The notes beneath the pieces are model-generated. The model was not told the DNA's origin. It was given only the letters and a program-made list of their open reading frames with translations, and made no database searches. From the NCBI GenBank assembly GCA_021404525.1, contig JAAWWE010000012.1:39942-103941 (forward strand): a stretch of DNA of 64,000 bases. The letters are read 5' to 3'. The DNA is from Rhodobiaceae bacterium (GTDB taxonomy: Bacteria > Pseudomonadota > Alphaproteobacteria > Parvibaculales > Parvibaculaceae). Both the position numbers and the translations under genes were made by a program. Below, in pieces: positions 44,767 through 55,833 of the stretch (position 1 is its first letter; every line of letters starts with the position of its first letter).

Positions 44767-45360
44767 ATGAATAAGAGTATCGAGCCGGTCAGACTGTATT
44801 TTGCCTTCCGCAGCCCCTATTCCTGGATGGCGACAGAGCGCATAGTGCAGGAAGGGATCTCAGTTGACCCGATTGCTTTCGTTAAACCACCGGCCGACAC
44901 ACCGCCTCCCAACCCTATCACCAGCCCAGCCAAAGGTGCTTATGTCGCACGGGATGTGGTGCGCCTTGCCAAGCGTCTCGGCTTCGACTTTGCCCTCCCC
45001 GACCCGTTCGATATCGACTTTGTGCGGCCCAATAATGTTTTTCAGCTCGCAAAGGAAGAAGACCGGGCCCTGCCTTTCATGCTGGCGGCCTATCGCGCCC
45101 GCTTTATCGGGGAGCGAAACATCTCCGAGGACGAGGTCCTTTGTGACATCGCGGTCGAGGCGGGGCTTGACCCGGACGCCACACTGGTTGCTGCCGATAG
45201 CGCCGACCTGCGCGCCCGTTCCCTGATGGAGCTTGAAAAAACGCTGGAGGCGGATCGGCCGTTTGGCGTTCCGTTCTTTGTCTATCAGGGGGAACCTTTT
45301 TGGGGTCAGGACAGGATTGATCTTCTGCTAGAAACCATTCGGCTCAGCGCCGAGGGCTAA
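44767..45360 (+). CDS. DsbA-family / 2-hydroxychromene-2-carboxylate isomerase-like protein
   Basis: A 197-residue thioredoxin-fold protein. The N-terminal [16 protein letters not shown] matches the DSBA/HCCA-isomerase family with a Ser (SPYS) rather than a CxxC disulfide pair. [21 protein letters not shown] is the conserved C-terminal part with the cis-Pro. Members act as kappa-class-GST-like isomerases in aromatic degradation; substrate unknown. GAGGG precedes ATG 44767. It ends by overlapping the convergent mutL end by four bases. Confidence 0.85.
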   Translation: MNKSIEPVRLYFAFRSPYSWMATERIVQEGISVDPIAFVKPPADTPPPNPITSPAKGAYVARDVVRLAKRLGFDFALPDPFDIDFVRPNNVFQLAKEEDRALPFMLAAYRARFIGERNISEDEVLCDIAVEAGLDPDATLVAADSADLRARSLMELEKTLEADRPFGVPFFVYQGEPFWGQDRIDLLLETIRLSAEG

Positions 45361-47207
45361 CGACGGCCGAAGAGCCGTTCAATGTCCGCGAGCTTGAGCT
45401 CCACATAGGTCGGGCGTCCGTGATTGCATTGGCCCGAATGGGGTGTGGCTTCCATTTCGCGCAAAAGCGCATTCATTTCCTCCCCGGTCAAGCGCCGCCC
45501 TGCTCGCACAGACCCATGGCAGGCGATGGTGCTGCACACATCTTCCAAGCGCTCTTTCAAAGACAATGCTTCATCCAACTCAGTCAGGTCGTCGGCTAAG
45601 TCTCGCACCAATCCGGTCACGTTGAGCTTGCCGAGCAGCGCCGGCGTTTCCCGCACGACGACGGCGCCCTCCCCAAACTTCTCAAGCACAAACCCAAGCT
45701 CTGCCAAATCCTGTGCACGGCGCGCCAGTCGATCGGCTGCGTCGCCTTCCAGTTCGACCACTTCCGGGATCAAAAGCATCTGCCGGGTGAGCCCATTGGC
45801 AGCAATGGCTTCCTTCATCCGTTCGTAGACCAATCGTTCATGGGCCGCATGTTGATCCACAATGACGATGCCATCTGCTGTCTGCGCGACCACGTAGGTC
45901 TCATGCAGCTGCCCTCGCGCAACACCCAAAGGCCGCGCTTCCAGTTCCTGGGCTTGACCGCTCTCCGGTTCCACACGGGCACTGGGGCCAAAGCCTCCGC
46001 CCCATTCTGCTTGAGGAGCCTGCTGATGGGGCATTTGCGCAGCGGCATGGGCCTGCAATGCCGAAGGCGGCGCCCAGTTTCGGCTATTGTCCTGCCACCC
46101 TGCTCCAGACGGCGGAACCTGTGTGCTGCCTGGAAACTCGGATTGAATGGCGCCCAAGGCTGTTTCGGCAACAGTGGTCGATGCTCTGTGGCCAGCTTCT
46201 GCCAACGCCTGGCGCAAGGCACCGACAATCAATCCCCGCACGAGCCCTGCGTCGCGGAAGCGCACTTCCGTTTTCGCCGGATGCACATTCACGTCCACAA
46301 GTGCTGGATCTATCTCCAGAAAAAGCGCCACAACGGGATGTCGGTTGCGCGCCAGGAAATCCATGTAAGCGCCTCGGACCGCCCCTGTGAGGAGCTTGTC
46401 GCGCACTGGGCGTCCGTTCACAAACAGGTACTGATATTGCGCTGTCCCACGATTAAAGGTTGGCAGACCAGCATACCCGGTTAGCCTTACCCCTTCGCGT
46501 TCGGCATCAACGCGAAGCGCATTGGCTGCGAAGTCATTCCCCATGATGCCGGACAGGCGAGAGAGCCGCGCCTCAAAGAGGTCGCCTTGCGCTGGGGGCA
46601 GGCGCAGCAGATTCCGATCACCGCTGGTGAGCGAAAAACCAACGGTCTCATGGGCCATCGCCAAGCGTTTCACAACATCTGATACAGCCTGGGTTTCAGC
46701 CCCTTCTGACTTCAAAAATTTCAGCCGTGCCGGGGTCGCGAAAAACAGATCTCGCACCTCAATGCGTGTGCCCTCTGGTCCGGCGGCAGGTTCAACCGGT
46801 CCGAGTTTGCCCCCTTCGACGGTCAGTTTAGACGCGGTATCAGCGCTCTCATCTCGGGTGGTGATGCTAAGCCGGCCGACGGCCCCAATGGATGGGAGTG
46901 CCTCCCCCCGAAAACCCAGCGTGTCGATGTCATGCAGGTCTTCCCGACCGGTCTCATCCTGTTTCAGCTTAGAGGTTGCATGACGTTCAACAGCCGTCAG
47001 GAGATCATCAGGTGACATGCCACAGCCATTGTCAGAGACCCGAATGAGATCTCGACCACCGCTCACCACCACAATGTCGATTTGGCTGGAGCCTGCATCG
47101 ATGGCGTTTTCGACAAGCTCTTTCACCGCGCTCGCCGGGCGTTCAACCACCTCGCCTGCGGCGATGCGGTTTATGGTTCCTTCGCTGAGCCGACGGACAC
47201 GGTTCAT
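45357..47207 (-). CDS. mutL: DNA mismatch repair protein MutL
   Basis: A 616-residue GHKL ATPase. [57 protein letters not shown] are the N-terminal motifs. The C-terminal domain has [12 protein letters not shown], the DQHA-x2-E-x4-E endonuclease motif, plus [13 protein letters not shown] and [12 protein letters not shown]. So it is the endonuclease-type MutL found in bacteria lacking MutH. A Pro/Gln-rich linker separates the domains. Its ATG overlaps the pgi stop (ATGA). Confidence 0.96.
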   Translation of the reverse strand: MNRVRRLSEGTINRIAAGEVVERPASAVKELVENAIDAGSSQIDIVVVSGGRDLIRVSDNGCGMSPDDLLTAVERHATSKLKQDETGREDLHDIDTLGFRGEALPSIGAVGRLSITTRDESADTASKLTVEGGKLGPVEPAAGPEGTRIEVRDLFFATPARLKFLKSEGAETQAVSDVVKRLAMAHETVGFSLTSGDRNLLRLPPAQGDLFEARLSRLSGIMGNDFAANALRVDAEREGVRLTGYAGLPTFNRGTAQYQYLFVNGRPVRDKLLTGAVRGAYMDFLARNRHPVVALFLEIDPALVDVNVHPAKTEVRFRDAGLVRGLIVGALRQALAEAGHRASTTVAETALGAIQSEFPGSTQVPPSGAGWQDNSRNWAPPSALQAHAAAQMPHQQAPQAEWGGGFGPSARVEPESGQAQELEARPLGVARGQLHETYVVAQTADGIVIVDQHAAHERLVYERMKEAIAANGLTRQMLLIPEVVELEGDAADRLARRAQDLAELGFVLEKFGEGAVVVRETPALLGKLNVTGLVRDLADDLTELDEALSLKERLEDVCSTIACHGSVRAGRRLTGEEMNALLREMEATPHSGQCNHGRPTYVELKLADIERLFGRR

Positions 47208-48523
47208 GTCGCAGACCTTCCGCTTTCCGCCAGATAGGTGCGCGCCAAAACCTTCCCTTCTTCAACGGCAGGCTGGTCAAAGGGATCCACACCCAGCATA
47301 TCGGCCACAAGAATTGTCTCGAGCATGAAATGCATAAGGAGGGCGCCCATGCTCTCTTCATTGAGCGAGGCGACATTCAGATGCCGCGCCGGGCGACCAT
47401 TTTGTGCCAGCGTTGCGAGCGTTGCCCGCTGTTCGGCATCCAGCAGATCGCCCATCGTTGTCCCCGCATAGGCACTCAAGGGCCCGGCAGCGTAATCAGA
47501 AACGGGGATAGGCCCCTCACCTTTTACGTCTCGGGTGATGATGGTGTGGAGCTTGTCGTTTGGACCCGCGAGGTAAAGCTGAAGCTGACTGTGCTGGTCA
47601 ACCGGGCCCACGCCTGCGAGCGGCGTCAGGCCTCTTCCCTCTTTCCCCAGGCTCTCGCCCCAAAGCTGTCGAAACCAGAGACCAAAACGCTGCAGACGGT
47701 CGTCATAGGAAGTAAGCGCACTGAGGCTCACGCCCCGCTCCTCCAAAAGCCCGACAGTCGTCGCCGCACAAAGCGCAACCGGCGATTTTTCATCCGTCAA
47801 TGTGGCTTCGAGAGTACTCGCAGCTCCGAGCCTCAGTTTCTCGCCATCGAGGTCCAACAATTCTGCTGGCAGGAGGCCTGTATTGCTTAGAACAGAGAAG
47901 CGCCCACCGATGTCGGCATGATCAAGAATTGGCAGTCCATGGCTTTCAGCAACCTTGCGCAGCGGGTTCTGATCGCCAGGGCTCGTCAGGACGAAAAAAT
48001 GTTGTTTGAGATATTCCCCGCCGCCCGCTTTCTCAATCGCTGACATAGCCGCCAGCATCTGAGTCAAAGGCTCTGCTGTGCCTCCGGATTTGGAGACAGT
48101 GAGGAACCGCGTTGACCGGAGGTCGCATGCGGCGAGCAGCCGTTCAAAGGTCAGCGGGTCCAGATTTTCAGGTAGATGAATTGTTGGGCGGCCTGCCGCA
48201 GGGTTGTAGCCAGGCAAACCCCAGCCGGTCAGCTGCGCCAAGGCCTGCGCGCCGAGGCTCGAGCCGCCAATACCCAGGATCACAAGGTCGGTTGTGTCTT
48301 TGATGAGGCTCGCTGCAAAAACCTTCAGCGCATCAAGATCATCGCGCTCTGAGACGAGACGCGTGAGCATGAGGTCGCCAGCTGCATGCTTCTGCTTCAG
48401 CCGGTCAACAGCGCCTTCAGCCTGCTCCAGCGCCGCAGCAAATGCCGCTGCCGTTAGACCGCCGGTCCCAATCTCTGTTTCCAGAGTTTGGCTGATGTCA
48501 CACGCGTAGTAAGGCTTTGTCAT
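47204..48523 (-). CDS. pgi: Glucose-6-phosphate isomerase
   Basis: A 439-residue sugar isomerase, shorter than the 550-residue E. coli type but of the size of the shorter bacterial Pgi. [37 protein letters not shown] and [14 protein letters not shown] are the SIS signature blocks, with [21 protein letters not shown] containing the QHSxxQ active site. It interconverts glucose-6-P and fructose-6-P. It runs directly into mutL and follows the M16 pair. Confidence 0.93.
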   Translation of the reverse strand: MTKPYYACDISQTLETEIGTGGLTAAAFAAALEQAEGAVDRLKQKHAAGDLMLTRLVSERDDLDALKVFAASLIKDTTDLVILGIGGSSLGAQALAQLTGWGLPGYNPAAGRPTIHLPENLDPLTFERLLAACDLRSTRFLTVSKSGGTAEPLTQMLAAMSAIEKAGGGEYLKQHFFVLTSPGDQNPLRKVAESHGLPILDHADIGGRFSVLSNTGLLPAELLDLDGEKLRLGAASTLEATLTDEKSPVALCAATTVGLLEERGVSLSALTSYDDRLQRFGLWFRQLWGESLGKEGRGLTPLAGVGPVDQHSQLQLYLAGPNDKLHTIITRDVKGEGPIPVSDYAAGPLSAYAGTTMGDLLDAEQRATLATLAQNGRPARHLNVASLNEESMGALLMHFMLETILVADMLGVDPFDQPAVEEGKVLARTYLAESGRSAT

Positions 48524-48587
48524 GAGAATCGCAGCTACACCAATTTGAAGAGGTGAGAGCCTACCTAAATCACCATGCGCAAGCGAG

Positions 48588-49943
48588 TCAGGGAGCCGAG
48601 CCTTCGGCCAGCAGACCTTCTGGTTGGCCTACCACGGTGACGATGAGGTTCTCTGACCCGAGCAGCCTTTTTGCGACCCGTTTGATATCGTCTTGTGTCA
48701 CGGCCTCGATCAGGCCGTTTCGCCGGGTAATATAGTCAATGCCAAGATCTGCCTCCTGAATGGCGATCAATTGACCTGCAATCTTGTCATTGGTGTCAAA
48801 CCGGAGAGGATAGGACCCGGTCAGATAGGTCTTGGCGTCTGCAAGTTCTTTCTCTGTGACCCCCTCGGCGGCCAGCTTAGCGATCTCTGCCCGGATCACG
48901 TTGAGCGACTCTGAGACGCGTTGATTTTCAGTCGCCACCTGACCGATAAAGAGCGCCGCATGGCGCAGCGGATAGAGATAGGTTGCGACGGAATAGGCCA
49001 GCCCGCGCTTTTCGCGAACCTCTGTCATCAGACGAGAAGAAAAGCCACCGCCACCCAGAATGTAATTCATGACATAGGCAGGAATGAAATCATCGTCCTC
49101 ACGAGCGATACCCGCATGGCCGAAAAGGACCACACTTTGTGGCATATTCCGCTCAATGATCTGAAGCTGGGCTTCAGGATTGACTTCTGCCAACGCAACC
49201 TCTTCCAGCGATGTCGTATCAGGTAGCCCACCGAATACCTCGTCCAGCAGGTCACTCAGCACCTCTGGCTCAATGTCACCTACGACCGAGATCTTGATAT
49301 TGTCTTTTGCAAAGAGACGCTGGTGATGAGCGATGAGATCGTCTCGACCAAGCGTCGCGATGCTCTCCAGTGTCCCCTTGGATGGGCGCGTATAAGGATG
49401 GTCCGCGAGCGCTGCGTTGTACCAAGCTTCGGCAGCGATTTTGTCCGGGCTCTCAGCGTCTCTGAGGATGGCAACTTTCAGCTGGCCACGGATCTGCTCG
49501 ATCGGCCCCTCGTCAAAGCGTGGTTTGGTCAAGGCTAGCCGGAGAAGCTCCACAGCTTCTTTCCGGTTTTCCGTCAGAGTCTTGAATGACAGCGACAGTC
49601 TGTCTCTGCTGGCTCGGAAGGAAAGATTGGCAGCCAAACGCTCAAGCTCGCCCTGATAGGCCTGGCTGTCCAGGTCGCCTGCCCCTTCGTTCATAAGGCC
49701 CGCCATCATATAGGTCAGCCCCGTTTTGGCTTCCGGGTCTTGCAGCGTGCCATTTTCCCACGCCGCTTCGATAACGATGAAGGGGAGTGAATGTTCTTCT
49801 ACGAGCCAAGCGGTAATCCCACCAGGACTTGTTACCTCCTGAATTTCCGTCGCCGCATATGCAGAAGGTACACTGATAAGACCAAGCGCGCCGACAGTGA
49901 TCGTCGCCGCAAGCGTTAGAATTTTCGTGATCTGTTTGAACAT
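48588..49943 (-). CDS. M16 family peptidase-like protein, non-catalytic member
   Basis: A 451-residue exported protein with a signal peptide (LTLAATITVGALGLISVPSAYA). The family's zinc motif HxxEH, expected at about residue 78, is replaced by GLTYMMAGLMNEG, so the protein cannot hold the metal. Later blocks (REKRGLAYSVATYLYPL, GGGGFSSRLMTEVR, DAKTYLTGSYPLRF) are standard. It likely forms a dimer with the catalytic M16 protein encoded directly upstream with a TGATG junction. Confidence 0.9.
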   Translation of the reverse strand: MFKQITKILTLAATITVGALGLISVPSAYAATEIQEVTSPGGITAWLVEEHSLPFIVIEAAWENGTLQDPEAKTGLTYMMAGLMNEGAGDLDSQAYQGELERLAANLSFRASRDRLSLSFKTLTENRKEAVELLRLALTKPRFDEGPIEQIRGQLKVAILRDAESPDKIAAEAWYNAALADHPYTRPSKGTLESIATLGRDDLIAHHQRLFAKDNIKISVVGDIEPEVLSDLLDEVFGGLPDTTSLEEVALAEVNPEAQLQIIERNMPQSVVLFGHAGIAREDDDFIPAYVMNYILGGGGFSSRLMTEVREKRGLAYSVATYLYPLRHAALFIGQVATENQRVSESLNVIRAEIAKLAAEGVTEKELADAKTYLTGSYPLRFDTNDKIAGQLIAIQEADLGIDYITRRNGLIEAVTQDDIKRVAKRLLGSENLIVTVVGQPEGLLAEGSAP

Positions 49944-51343
49944 CAGATATCTCCCGCCGGCTTCAATATCCCGGTTACAGAGCGGGAGAGATCAAGATAC
50001 TTTTTTGCTGCCGCCACAACATCGGCAGGCGTCACCTTCCGCAGATTGTCCGGCCAGTCGAGCACATCTTGCACGGTGCCACCGGTGGTCAATGCCACCC
50101 CATAGATCCGTGCCATGTCCTGCTGATCATCACGTGCATAAATAGCTTCTGCCAAAAGCAAATTGACGGCGCGATCCACATCTTCCTGGCTTACACCTTC
50201 TTCAATAAAGGCGGCAATTTCCGAATCCAATGCCGCTTCAACCTCTGCGATTGTGTGTCCAGGCGCCGGGATGGCGTAGATCCCCAGGGTGGCATCATCA
50301 AGCGCGGTGCCAGAGTACCAGCTGCCGGCATTTGCCGCGACGCGGCTGTCGACAACCAGATTTCGGTAAAGACGGCTGGTGGCACTGCCGCCCAGCAGCG
50401 TTGCGAGGACATCCATTGCCTCGCTGTCCAGGCCAGGGGCGTTGCGATAGCTCGGCACACGATATTGGCGCTGCACAGTTGCCTGGCGGACCCGCTGGTC
50501 AGCATGCTCAACCCTCAAAGGTCCATCCAGACCACCAGAGGTTTCCCGCACTCGGGGCGGTGTGTCTGCGCGCCGTTCGATGGACCCGTAATATTTTTCT
50601 GCCAAAGGCCGCAACTCTGCCGCGGTAATATCCCCGGCGACAATCAGGATGGCATTGTTGGGTGTGTAGAAGCGGTCATAGAAGGCAATGGCATTCTCAG
50701 TTGAGAGAGCCGCGATTTCGCGCTCCCACCCAATGACCGGCGTGCCATAGGGATGCACGGGGAATAAGGCCTGATTGATCTTTTCTGACAGGAGCGAGCG
50801 CGGGTTGTTGTCCACCCTCATGCTGCGTTCCTCAAGGACGACGTCGCGCTCAGGCATCACTTCCGCGTCTGTCAGAACGAGGTTCGACATGCGGTCTGCT
50901 TCCATCTCCATCACCAATGGCAGGCGATCGATGGCGACGCGCTGGAAATAGGCGGTGAAGTCTGACGAGGTAAAGGCATTGTCCTGCCCGCCATTGCGCG
51001 CCACGATTTTGGAGAGCTCCCCTGGCGGAATGGTCTCGGTGCCTTTGAACATCAAGTGCTCAAGGAAATGCGCCACACCAGACATGCCCTCTGGCTCGTC
51101 TGCCGCGCCAACCCGATACCAGACCATGTGGGTCACCACCGGTGCCCGCCGGTCGGGTATGACCACGACTTTCATACCGTTTGAGAGCTCGAATGTTTCC
51201 GGTGCACCTGGCTCATCCCCGTGAACAATCGGTTCGGTACTGAGCGCTGCTGTCTCTTCTTCAGAACATGCCGTCAGAAAAAGAGCTGCTGAGAGCAGTG
51301 TACCAAGAGCAATCTTGGAAAGTAAAAACGACCGGTTGAGCAA
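49943..51343 (-). CDS. M16 family zinc peptidase, catalytic lipoprotein
   Basis: A 466-residue insulinase/PqqL-like peptidase. GVAHFLEHLMFKGTE holds HxxEH and LVLTDAEVMPERDVVLEERSMR the downstream glutamate. The N-terminus has a lipoprotein signal (LLSAALFLTACSEEE, lipobox LTAC), so the protein is anchored in the envelope. The TTG at 51343 is preceded by GGAGG at 8 nt and gives MLNRSFLLSKIALG; a TTG 8 codons upstream lacks such a signal. The non-catalytic partner follows in an overlapping frame. Confidence 0.9.
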   Translation of the reverse strand: MLNRSFLLSKIALGTLLSAALFLTACSEEETAALSTEPIVHGDEPGAPETFELSNGMKVVVIPDRRAPVVTHMVWYRVGAADEPEGMSGVAHFLEHLMFKGTETIPPGELSKIVARNGGQDNAFTSSDFTAYFQRVAIDRLPLVMEMEADRMSNLVLTDAEVMPERDVVLEERSMRVDNNPRSLLSEKINQALFPVHPYGTPVIGWEREIAALSTENAIAFYDRFYTPNNAILIVAGDITAAELRPLAEKYYGSIERRADTPPRVRETSGGLDGPLRVEHADQRVRQATVQRQYRVPSYRNAPGLDSEAMDVLATLLGGSATSRLYRNLVVDSRVAANAGSWYSGTALDDATLGIYAIPAPGHTIAEVEAALDSEIAAFIEEGVSQEDVDRAVNLLLAEAIYARDDQQDMARIYGVALTTGGTVQDVLDWPDNLRKVTPADVVAAAKKYLDLSRSVTGILKPAGDI

Positions 51344-51572
51344 ATCCTGAAACCTCCACGTGATCAAACCCTATTGCACCAGCCCAACTTGCGCCAATCA
51401 GCGCTTAGTCGACTGCAGTCACTCAACAGGTTGTTTGTGCCCAAATTGGGGCCAAGGCTACAAAGTCCGGGATTTCGTGTGGCTGATCAACAGAAGATCG
51501 CTTGGCAGAGCCCTACCCCGCGCGAAAGTGATCGTTTGAGAGGTAGACTAGTCGGAGATCTGTCTCTGTCGA

Positions 51573-52163
51573 TCAGTCGAAGAAATAGTCCAGAAGTCCG
51601 CCGCCCTCAGTATCATCAAACTCGGGCGTTTCACCCTCGGTCACAGGTCGACCAAGTGCTTCATTCTCCCGGAGACGCTGAGACTCACCTGAGGCATCGA
51701 CTACGCGATTTGGCTCTGACGGTTTCTGCCAGAAAAGCACATCGTCCAGGAATTTTTCATCTTTCTGCTTGAGGGCCCGGGTCTCATCGTCAATCAGGGC
51801 ACGCACTGCGGGATCCGCATTTAGAGCGCCCGCATTGGAGAGAAGCGCAACTTCGCCAGCAGACGGACCATTTGTATTTTGACCGGCATTCGCTGACCCG
51901 AGCAATGCCGTTTGGGCGATGGTTCCCGGCGCTGTTTCACGAGGGCTCGGCGCTCCTGGACGCGGTGGACGAAGTGAATAATCAGGAGGGATCACCAAGG
52001 GCGCTTTTGTGACAATGGCAAATTCATCCGGCGCCTCTTTGCCGTAGCCCAGCGACTCAGAAAGGGAGCCACTGCAAGCCGATAGAGCTGCTGCTGAAAG
52101 CCCCAAGAGGACAAATCGTGTGAGTGTGCGGGGAGTGGAACCTGTTCTGATACGCATAGTCAT
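51573..52163 (-). CDS. DUF3035 lipoprotein
   Basis: A 196-residue exported lipoprotein: signal GLSAAALSACSGSLSE with lipobox LSAC. The core APDEFAIVTKAPLVIPPDYSL is the DUF3035 signature, followed by RPP[RG]PG-like and disordered linkers and a C-terminal FLDDVLFW. Its function is unknown, but the gene is regularly found between lspA and the M16 genes in alphaproteobacteria, and LspA may process it. The start at ATG 52163 has AAGG at 5 nt; a GTG at 52178 is possible. Confidence 0.88.
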   Translation of the reverse strand: MTMRIRTGSTPRTLTRFVLLGLSAAALSACSGSLSESLGYGKEAPDEFAIVTKAPLVIPPDYSLRPPRPGAPSPRETAPGTIAQTALLGSANAGQNTNGPSAGEVALLSNAGALNADPAVRALIDDETRALKQKDEKFLDDVLFWQKPSEPNRVVDASGESQRLRENEALGRPVTEGETPEFDDTEGGGLLDYFFD

Positions 52164-52208
52164 GTTTGCCTTCGGCACCTTGTGAAATCTGCTTGGACAG
52201 CTGTCAGT

Positions 52209-52754
52209 CTATTTCTTGCCAGAGTGACCAGCTTCGGTCTCTTCTGCAACAGGGAAGAATGAATCATAAATCATCAAGATCACACCCAAGGCAATCCAAA
52301 TGTCCGCAATATTGAAAATATACCAATAATAGCCGTAGGCGTGGAGACTAAAAAAGTCAGCAACAGCCCCAAAAACGATCCTGTCGTAAATGTTCCCAAC
52401 CGCGCCGCCGATGATCAATCCAATTGAGAGCGCCATCAACCGGTGGTTGATGCGCGCTAGCCAAAGCGTCAACGCTGCGGTCACAACGATTGCGAAACTG
52501 GCCAGGATCGTGACTCCCAAAGCAGTGTCTGCCTGAAACAGGCCATAAGAAATACCCCGGTTCCATGCCATCACCAGGTCAAAAAAAGGCAGAACCGTTA
52601 CGATTCCTCGCTCCGCGATGCCAAAAACATCGATCAACCACCATTTGGACAGCCGATCGACCAGAAAGGCCGCAAGCGCAATCGACAGGCCGAACGCTGT
52701 TAGCGGCCCCTTCAGCGGCATCTCCGAGAGCCAACGAATGAGCTGATCCTTCAT
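52209..52754 (-). CDS. lspA: Lipoprotein signal peptidase (signal peptidase II)
   Basis: A 181-residue membrane aspartyl protease that removes the signal peptide of prolipoproteins. The two catalytic aspartates lie in [16 protein letters not shown] and [12 protein letters not shown]. Four hydrophobic helices with DRLSKWWL near the N-terminus fit the family. Its ATG overlaps the ileS stop (ATGA), so translation is coupled. Two lipoprotein genes follow. Confidence 0.95.
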   Translation of the reverse strand: MKDQLIRWLSEMPLKGPLTAFGLSIALAAFLVDRLSKWWLIDVFGIAERGIVTVLPFFDLVMAWNRGISYGLFQADTALGVTILASFAIVVTAALTLWLARINHRLMALSIGLIIGGAVGNIYDRIVFGAVADFFSLHAYGYYWYIFNIADIWIALGVILMIYDSFFPVAEETEAGHSGKK

Positions 52755-55603
52755 GATGCCCTATCAAATTCTGCGACGGCAGCTGCATCACGGGGGGTAA
52801 GATCTGGAAAACCTTCTACCGAGCCAACCTCAGGCAGGATTTTCCAAGACCGGGCGCATTTGTTGCCCACGGCCAGGCTTGGGACAACCGCCACGCCCGC
52901 CACGTCTTCAAGCGTGAACGCGTCTACGGGAGCCGCATCGGTGCTGAGTGTCGCCTGGGAGGTGATCGCAATTTCCGCCAAATCAATGCCTGCCATCGCC
53001 GCTACATAGCTCTCATCAGAGACATGAACGGTTGGGGCAGCTTCCAGGCTAGAGCCGATCCGCTTTTCACGCCGCTCGATTTCAAGTGCACCTGTGACAA
53101 CACGGCGCAGATCTCGGACCTTGGACCATTTCGCCGCCAGCGCTCCATCCTGCCAGTCAGTTGGCACATCAGGGAATGTCCGCAGATGGACTGACCCTTC
53201 GTCAGATGGGAAGCGTGAGAGCCACACTTCCTCGGTCGTAAATGTCATGATCGGTGCGAGCCATGCAGTGAGACACATGAAGATCTCATCCATCACTGTC
53301 TGGCAGGCCTGCCGAACCGGGCTCGACAGCGGATCGCAATATAGCGCGTCTTTGCGAATGTCGAAATAGAGTGCCGACAGATCTACCGTCATGAAGTTCG
53401 AGAGGGCGTGGAATACTTTCTTGAAGTCATAATCGAGATAAGCTTGGCGTACGAGCCCATCAAGCTCACTCAGCTTATGCAGCATGTAGCGTTCGAGCTC
53501 TGGCATATCTGCCGGCGGGACACGGTTCGCTTCGTCATATCCTGCCAGGTTGCCAAGAAGGAAACGGAAGGTGTTGCGAAGCTTGCGGTAGGCGTCCGTG
53601 TTCGACTTGATCACTTCCGGACCAATACGCATGTCCTCGGTAAAGTCAGCACTGCCAACCCAAAGGCGAATGATCTCGGCGCCGCTTTGACCTGCGATCT
53701 TGTCTGGCGAGACAGCGTTCTTGCCGCTCTTCGCCATTTTCATTCCTTTTTCGTCCAAGAGGAAGCCATGGGTCACGACCTGCTTGTAAGGCGCGCGTCC
53801 GCGGGTGCCGCAGCTCTCCAACAAAGAAGACTGGAACCAGCCACGGTGCTGATCTGAGCCTTCCAGATAGAGATCGGCGGGAGAATGGTGATCCTCCCTG
53901 GCTTCCAATACAAAGGCGTGGGTGCAGCCGGAATCAAACCATACATCGAGAATGTCGTCGACTTTCTCATAGTCATCCGCGGCATAATCATTGCCCAGAT
54001 AAGTTTGCGGATCGTCTTCAAACCAGGCATCTGCGCCCCGCTCGGCCACCGCATCGACGATGCGTTTATTCACGGTTTCGTCGCGCAGGATCTCGCCGGT
54101 CTCTTTGTGAACGAAGACAGTCAGTGGTACGCCCCAGGCACGCTGACGGGAGAGAACCCAGTCGGGCCGCCCCTCAACCATGGACCGGATCCGGTTGCGA
54201 CCTGTCTCTGGCACAAACCGCGTTTTGTCGATCTCAGCCAGGGCCGTTTTCCGCAGATCGTTTGTTTCCATCGACACAAACCATTGCGGCGTGTTGCGGA
54301 AGATAAGCGGCGCTTTCGAACGCCAGGAATGCGGATAGGAGTGCTCCAACTTGCCGCGGGTCAACAGCTTCCCGGCGTTTTTCAGAGCCTCGATGACAGC
54401 ATTGTTTGCATCACCATCCTTGCCATTGGGTTTGAGCACCCGTTTGCCAGCGAAGAGCGGTACATCGTCATAGTAGACACCTGCTTCATCAACCGTGAAG
54501 GGCACCTCTACGCCATGCTTCATACCGAGCAGATAGTCATCCTGACCATGGCCCGGTGCGATGTGCACAAATCCTGTCCCGGTTTCATCGGTGACAAAAT
54601 CGCCAGGGTACAGATTGACACCAAAGTCATAGCCCTGTCCGCGAAACGGGTGCGCGCACACTGTTCCAGCAAGGTCTGGCGCATCGCCCAGTCGGGTCCA
54701 GCTGACGATGCGCGCATCTTCGCGAACCTGATCTGCCAGGCCATCTGCGAGCACTAGGGTTTCGCCCACCTCTGCCCAGCTCTCTTCCTGGGTCTCCTCA
54801 ATTTTGTAGAGGCCGTATGAGATCTTTTCCGAATAACCGATGGCCCGGTTTCCAGGAATGGTCCAAGGTGTTGTCGTCCAGATCACGACGGTTGCACCGT
54901 CGAGTTCCGGCGCACCGCTCACGACAGGGAACCGAACCCAAATCGTCGGCGACACATGGTCGTGATATTCAACCTCTGCTTCTGCCAAGGCAGTCTTTTC
55001 AACGACCGACCACATGACGGGTTTCGAGCCGCGATAGAGCCCCCCATTCATGATGAATTTCTGAAACTCCGCGACAGTGGCTGCTTCTGCGTCATAGGAC
55101 ATGGTCAGGTAAGGATTATCCCACTCCGCCTGCACGCCTAAACGCTTCAGCCCTTCGCGCTGAACATCAATCCATTCTCCCGCAAATTCCCGACATTCCT
55201 TTCGGAACTCCAAAACCGGGACGGTATCTTTGTCGACACCTTTGGCTCTGTATTTTTCTTCAATCTTCCATTCAATGGGCAAACCATGACAGTCCCATCC
55301 GGGCACGAACAGCGCGTCTTTGCCCATCATCTGCTGAGAGCGCACCACAATGTCTTTTAGGATGTGATTCAGTGCGTGCCCCATATGGATCGCCCCATTG
55401 GCGTAAGGAGGGCCATTGTGGAAGACGAACTTCTCGCGGCCAGCGCTTTCTTTGCGGAGGCGGTCATAGAGGTTAAGCTTGGCCCAACGCTCCAGCATTT
55501 CGGGCTCACGCTTGGGCAAACCGGCCTTCATAGGAAAATCGGTCTTCGGCAGGCGCAATGTATCTCGGTAGTCGCGTGTATCGGTGGTTTGGTCAGCAGA
55601 CAT
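52751..55603 (-). CDS. ileS: Isoleucyl-tRNA synthetase
   Basis: A class I synthetase of about 950 residues. [20 protein letters not shown] has the HIGH-type motif, [11 protein letters not shown] the following block and [15 protein letters not shown] the KMSKS-type motif. The editing domain ([19 protein letters not shown]) is intact. A TTG at 55624 is a possible start, but ATG 55603 ([14 protein letters not shown]) is preferred. It lies downstream of ribF in the same direction; the 230-bp gap between them holds a CGCCCCGGGGCG palindrome of unknown role. Confidence 0.97.
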   Translation of the reverse strand: MSADQTTDTRDYRDTLRLPKTDFPMKAGLPKREPEMLERWAKLNLYDRLRKESAGREKFVFHNGPPYANGAIHMGHALNHILKDIVVRSQQMMGKDALFVPGWDCHGLPIEWKIEEKYRAKGVDKDTVPVLEFRKECREFAGEWIDVQREGLKRLGVQAEWDNPYLTMSYDAEAATVAEFQKFIMNGGLYRGSKPVMWSVVEKTALAEAEVEYHDHVSPTIWVRFPVVSGAPELDGATVVIWTTTPWTIPGNRAIGYSEKISYGLYKIEETQEESWAEVGETLVLADGLADQVREDARIVSWTRLGDAPDLAGTVCAHPFRGQGYDFGVNLYPGDFVTDETGTGFVHIAPGHGQDDYLLGMKHGVEVPFTVDEAGVYYDDVPLFAGKRVLKPNGKDGDANNAVIEALKNAGKLLTRGKLEHSYPHSWRSKAPLIFRNTPQWFVSMETNDLRKTALAEIDKTRFVPETGRNRIRSMVEGRPDWVLSRQRAWGVPLTVFVHKETGEILRDETVNKRIVDAVAERGADAWFEDDPQTYLGNDYAADDYEKVDDILDVWFDSGCTHAFVLEAREDHHSPADLYLEGSDQHRGWFQSSLLESCGTRGRAPYKQVVTHGFLLDEKGMKMAKSGKNAVSPDKIAGQSGAEIIRLWVGSADFTEDMRIGPEVIKSNTDAYRKLRNTFRFLLGNLAGYDEANRVPPADMPELERYMLHKLSELDGLVRQAYLDYDFKKVFHALSNFMTVDLSALYFDIRKDALYCDPLSSPVRQACQTVMDEIFMCLTAWLAPIMTFTTEEVWLSRFPSDEGSVHLRTFPDVPTDWQDGALAAKWSKVRDLRRVVTGALEIERREKRIGSSLEAAPTVHVSDESYVAAMAGIDLAEIAITSQATLSTDAAPVDAFTLEDVAGVAVVPSLAVGNKCARSWKILPEVGSVEGFPDLTPRDAAAVAEFDRAS

Positions 55604-55833
55604 TGGCGGATAGCTCTCGCTCAAGAATTTAGGTCAAAGATGGCGGTTGAAGACCCGGTCCTGTGCGTGCGCCTCGTCCAGGCGTCAGCAACAGGCCGGG
55701 ACGATAATTCGCGCCCCGGGGCGGCTAATTCGAGCTATCGCTCTGTCTGTCCACTCGATCATCATGATGCCGTCTTGTACCAGCGGCGGCGAACCCCGTC
55801 CAGCAGATCACTCATTCTGCTGACGCCCAAGGT

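Noticed and set aside
51344..51572. A gap between the M16 lipoprotein and DUF3035 searched for genes or structured RNA
   Set aside because: Only a short GACTGCAGTC palindrome was noticed, below what I would report.
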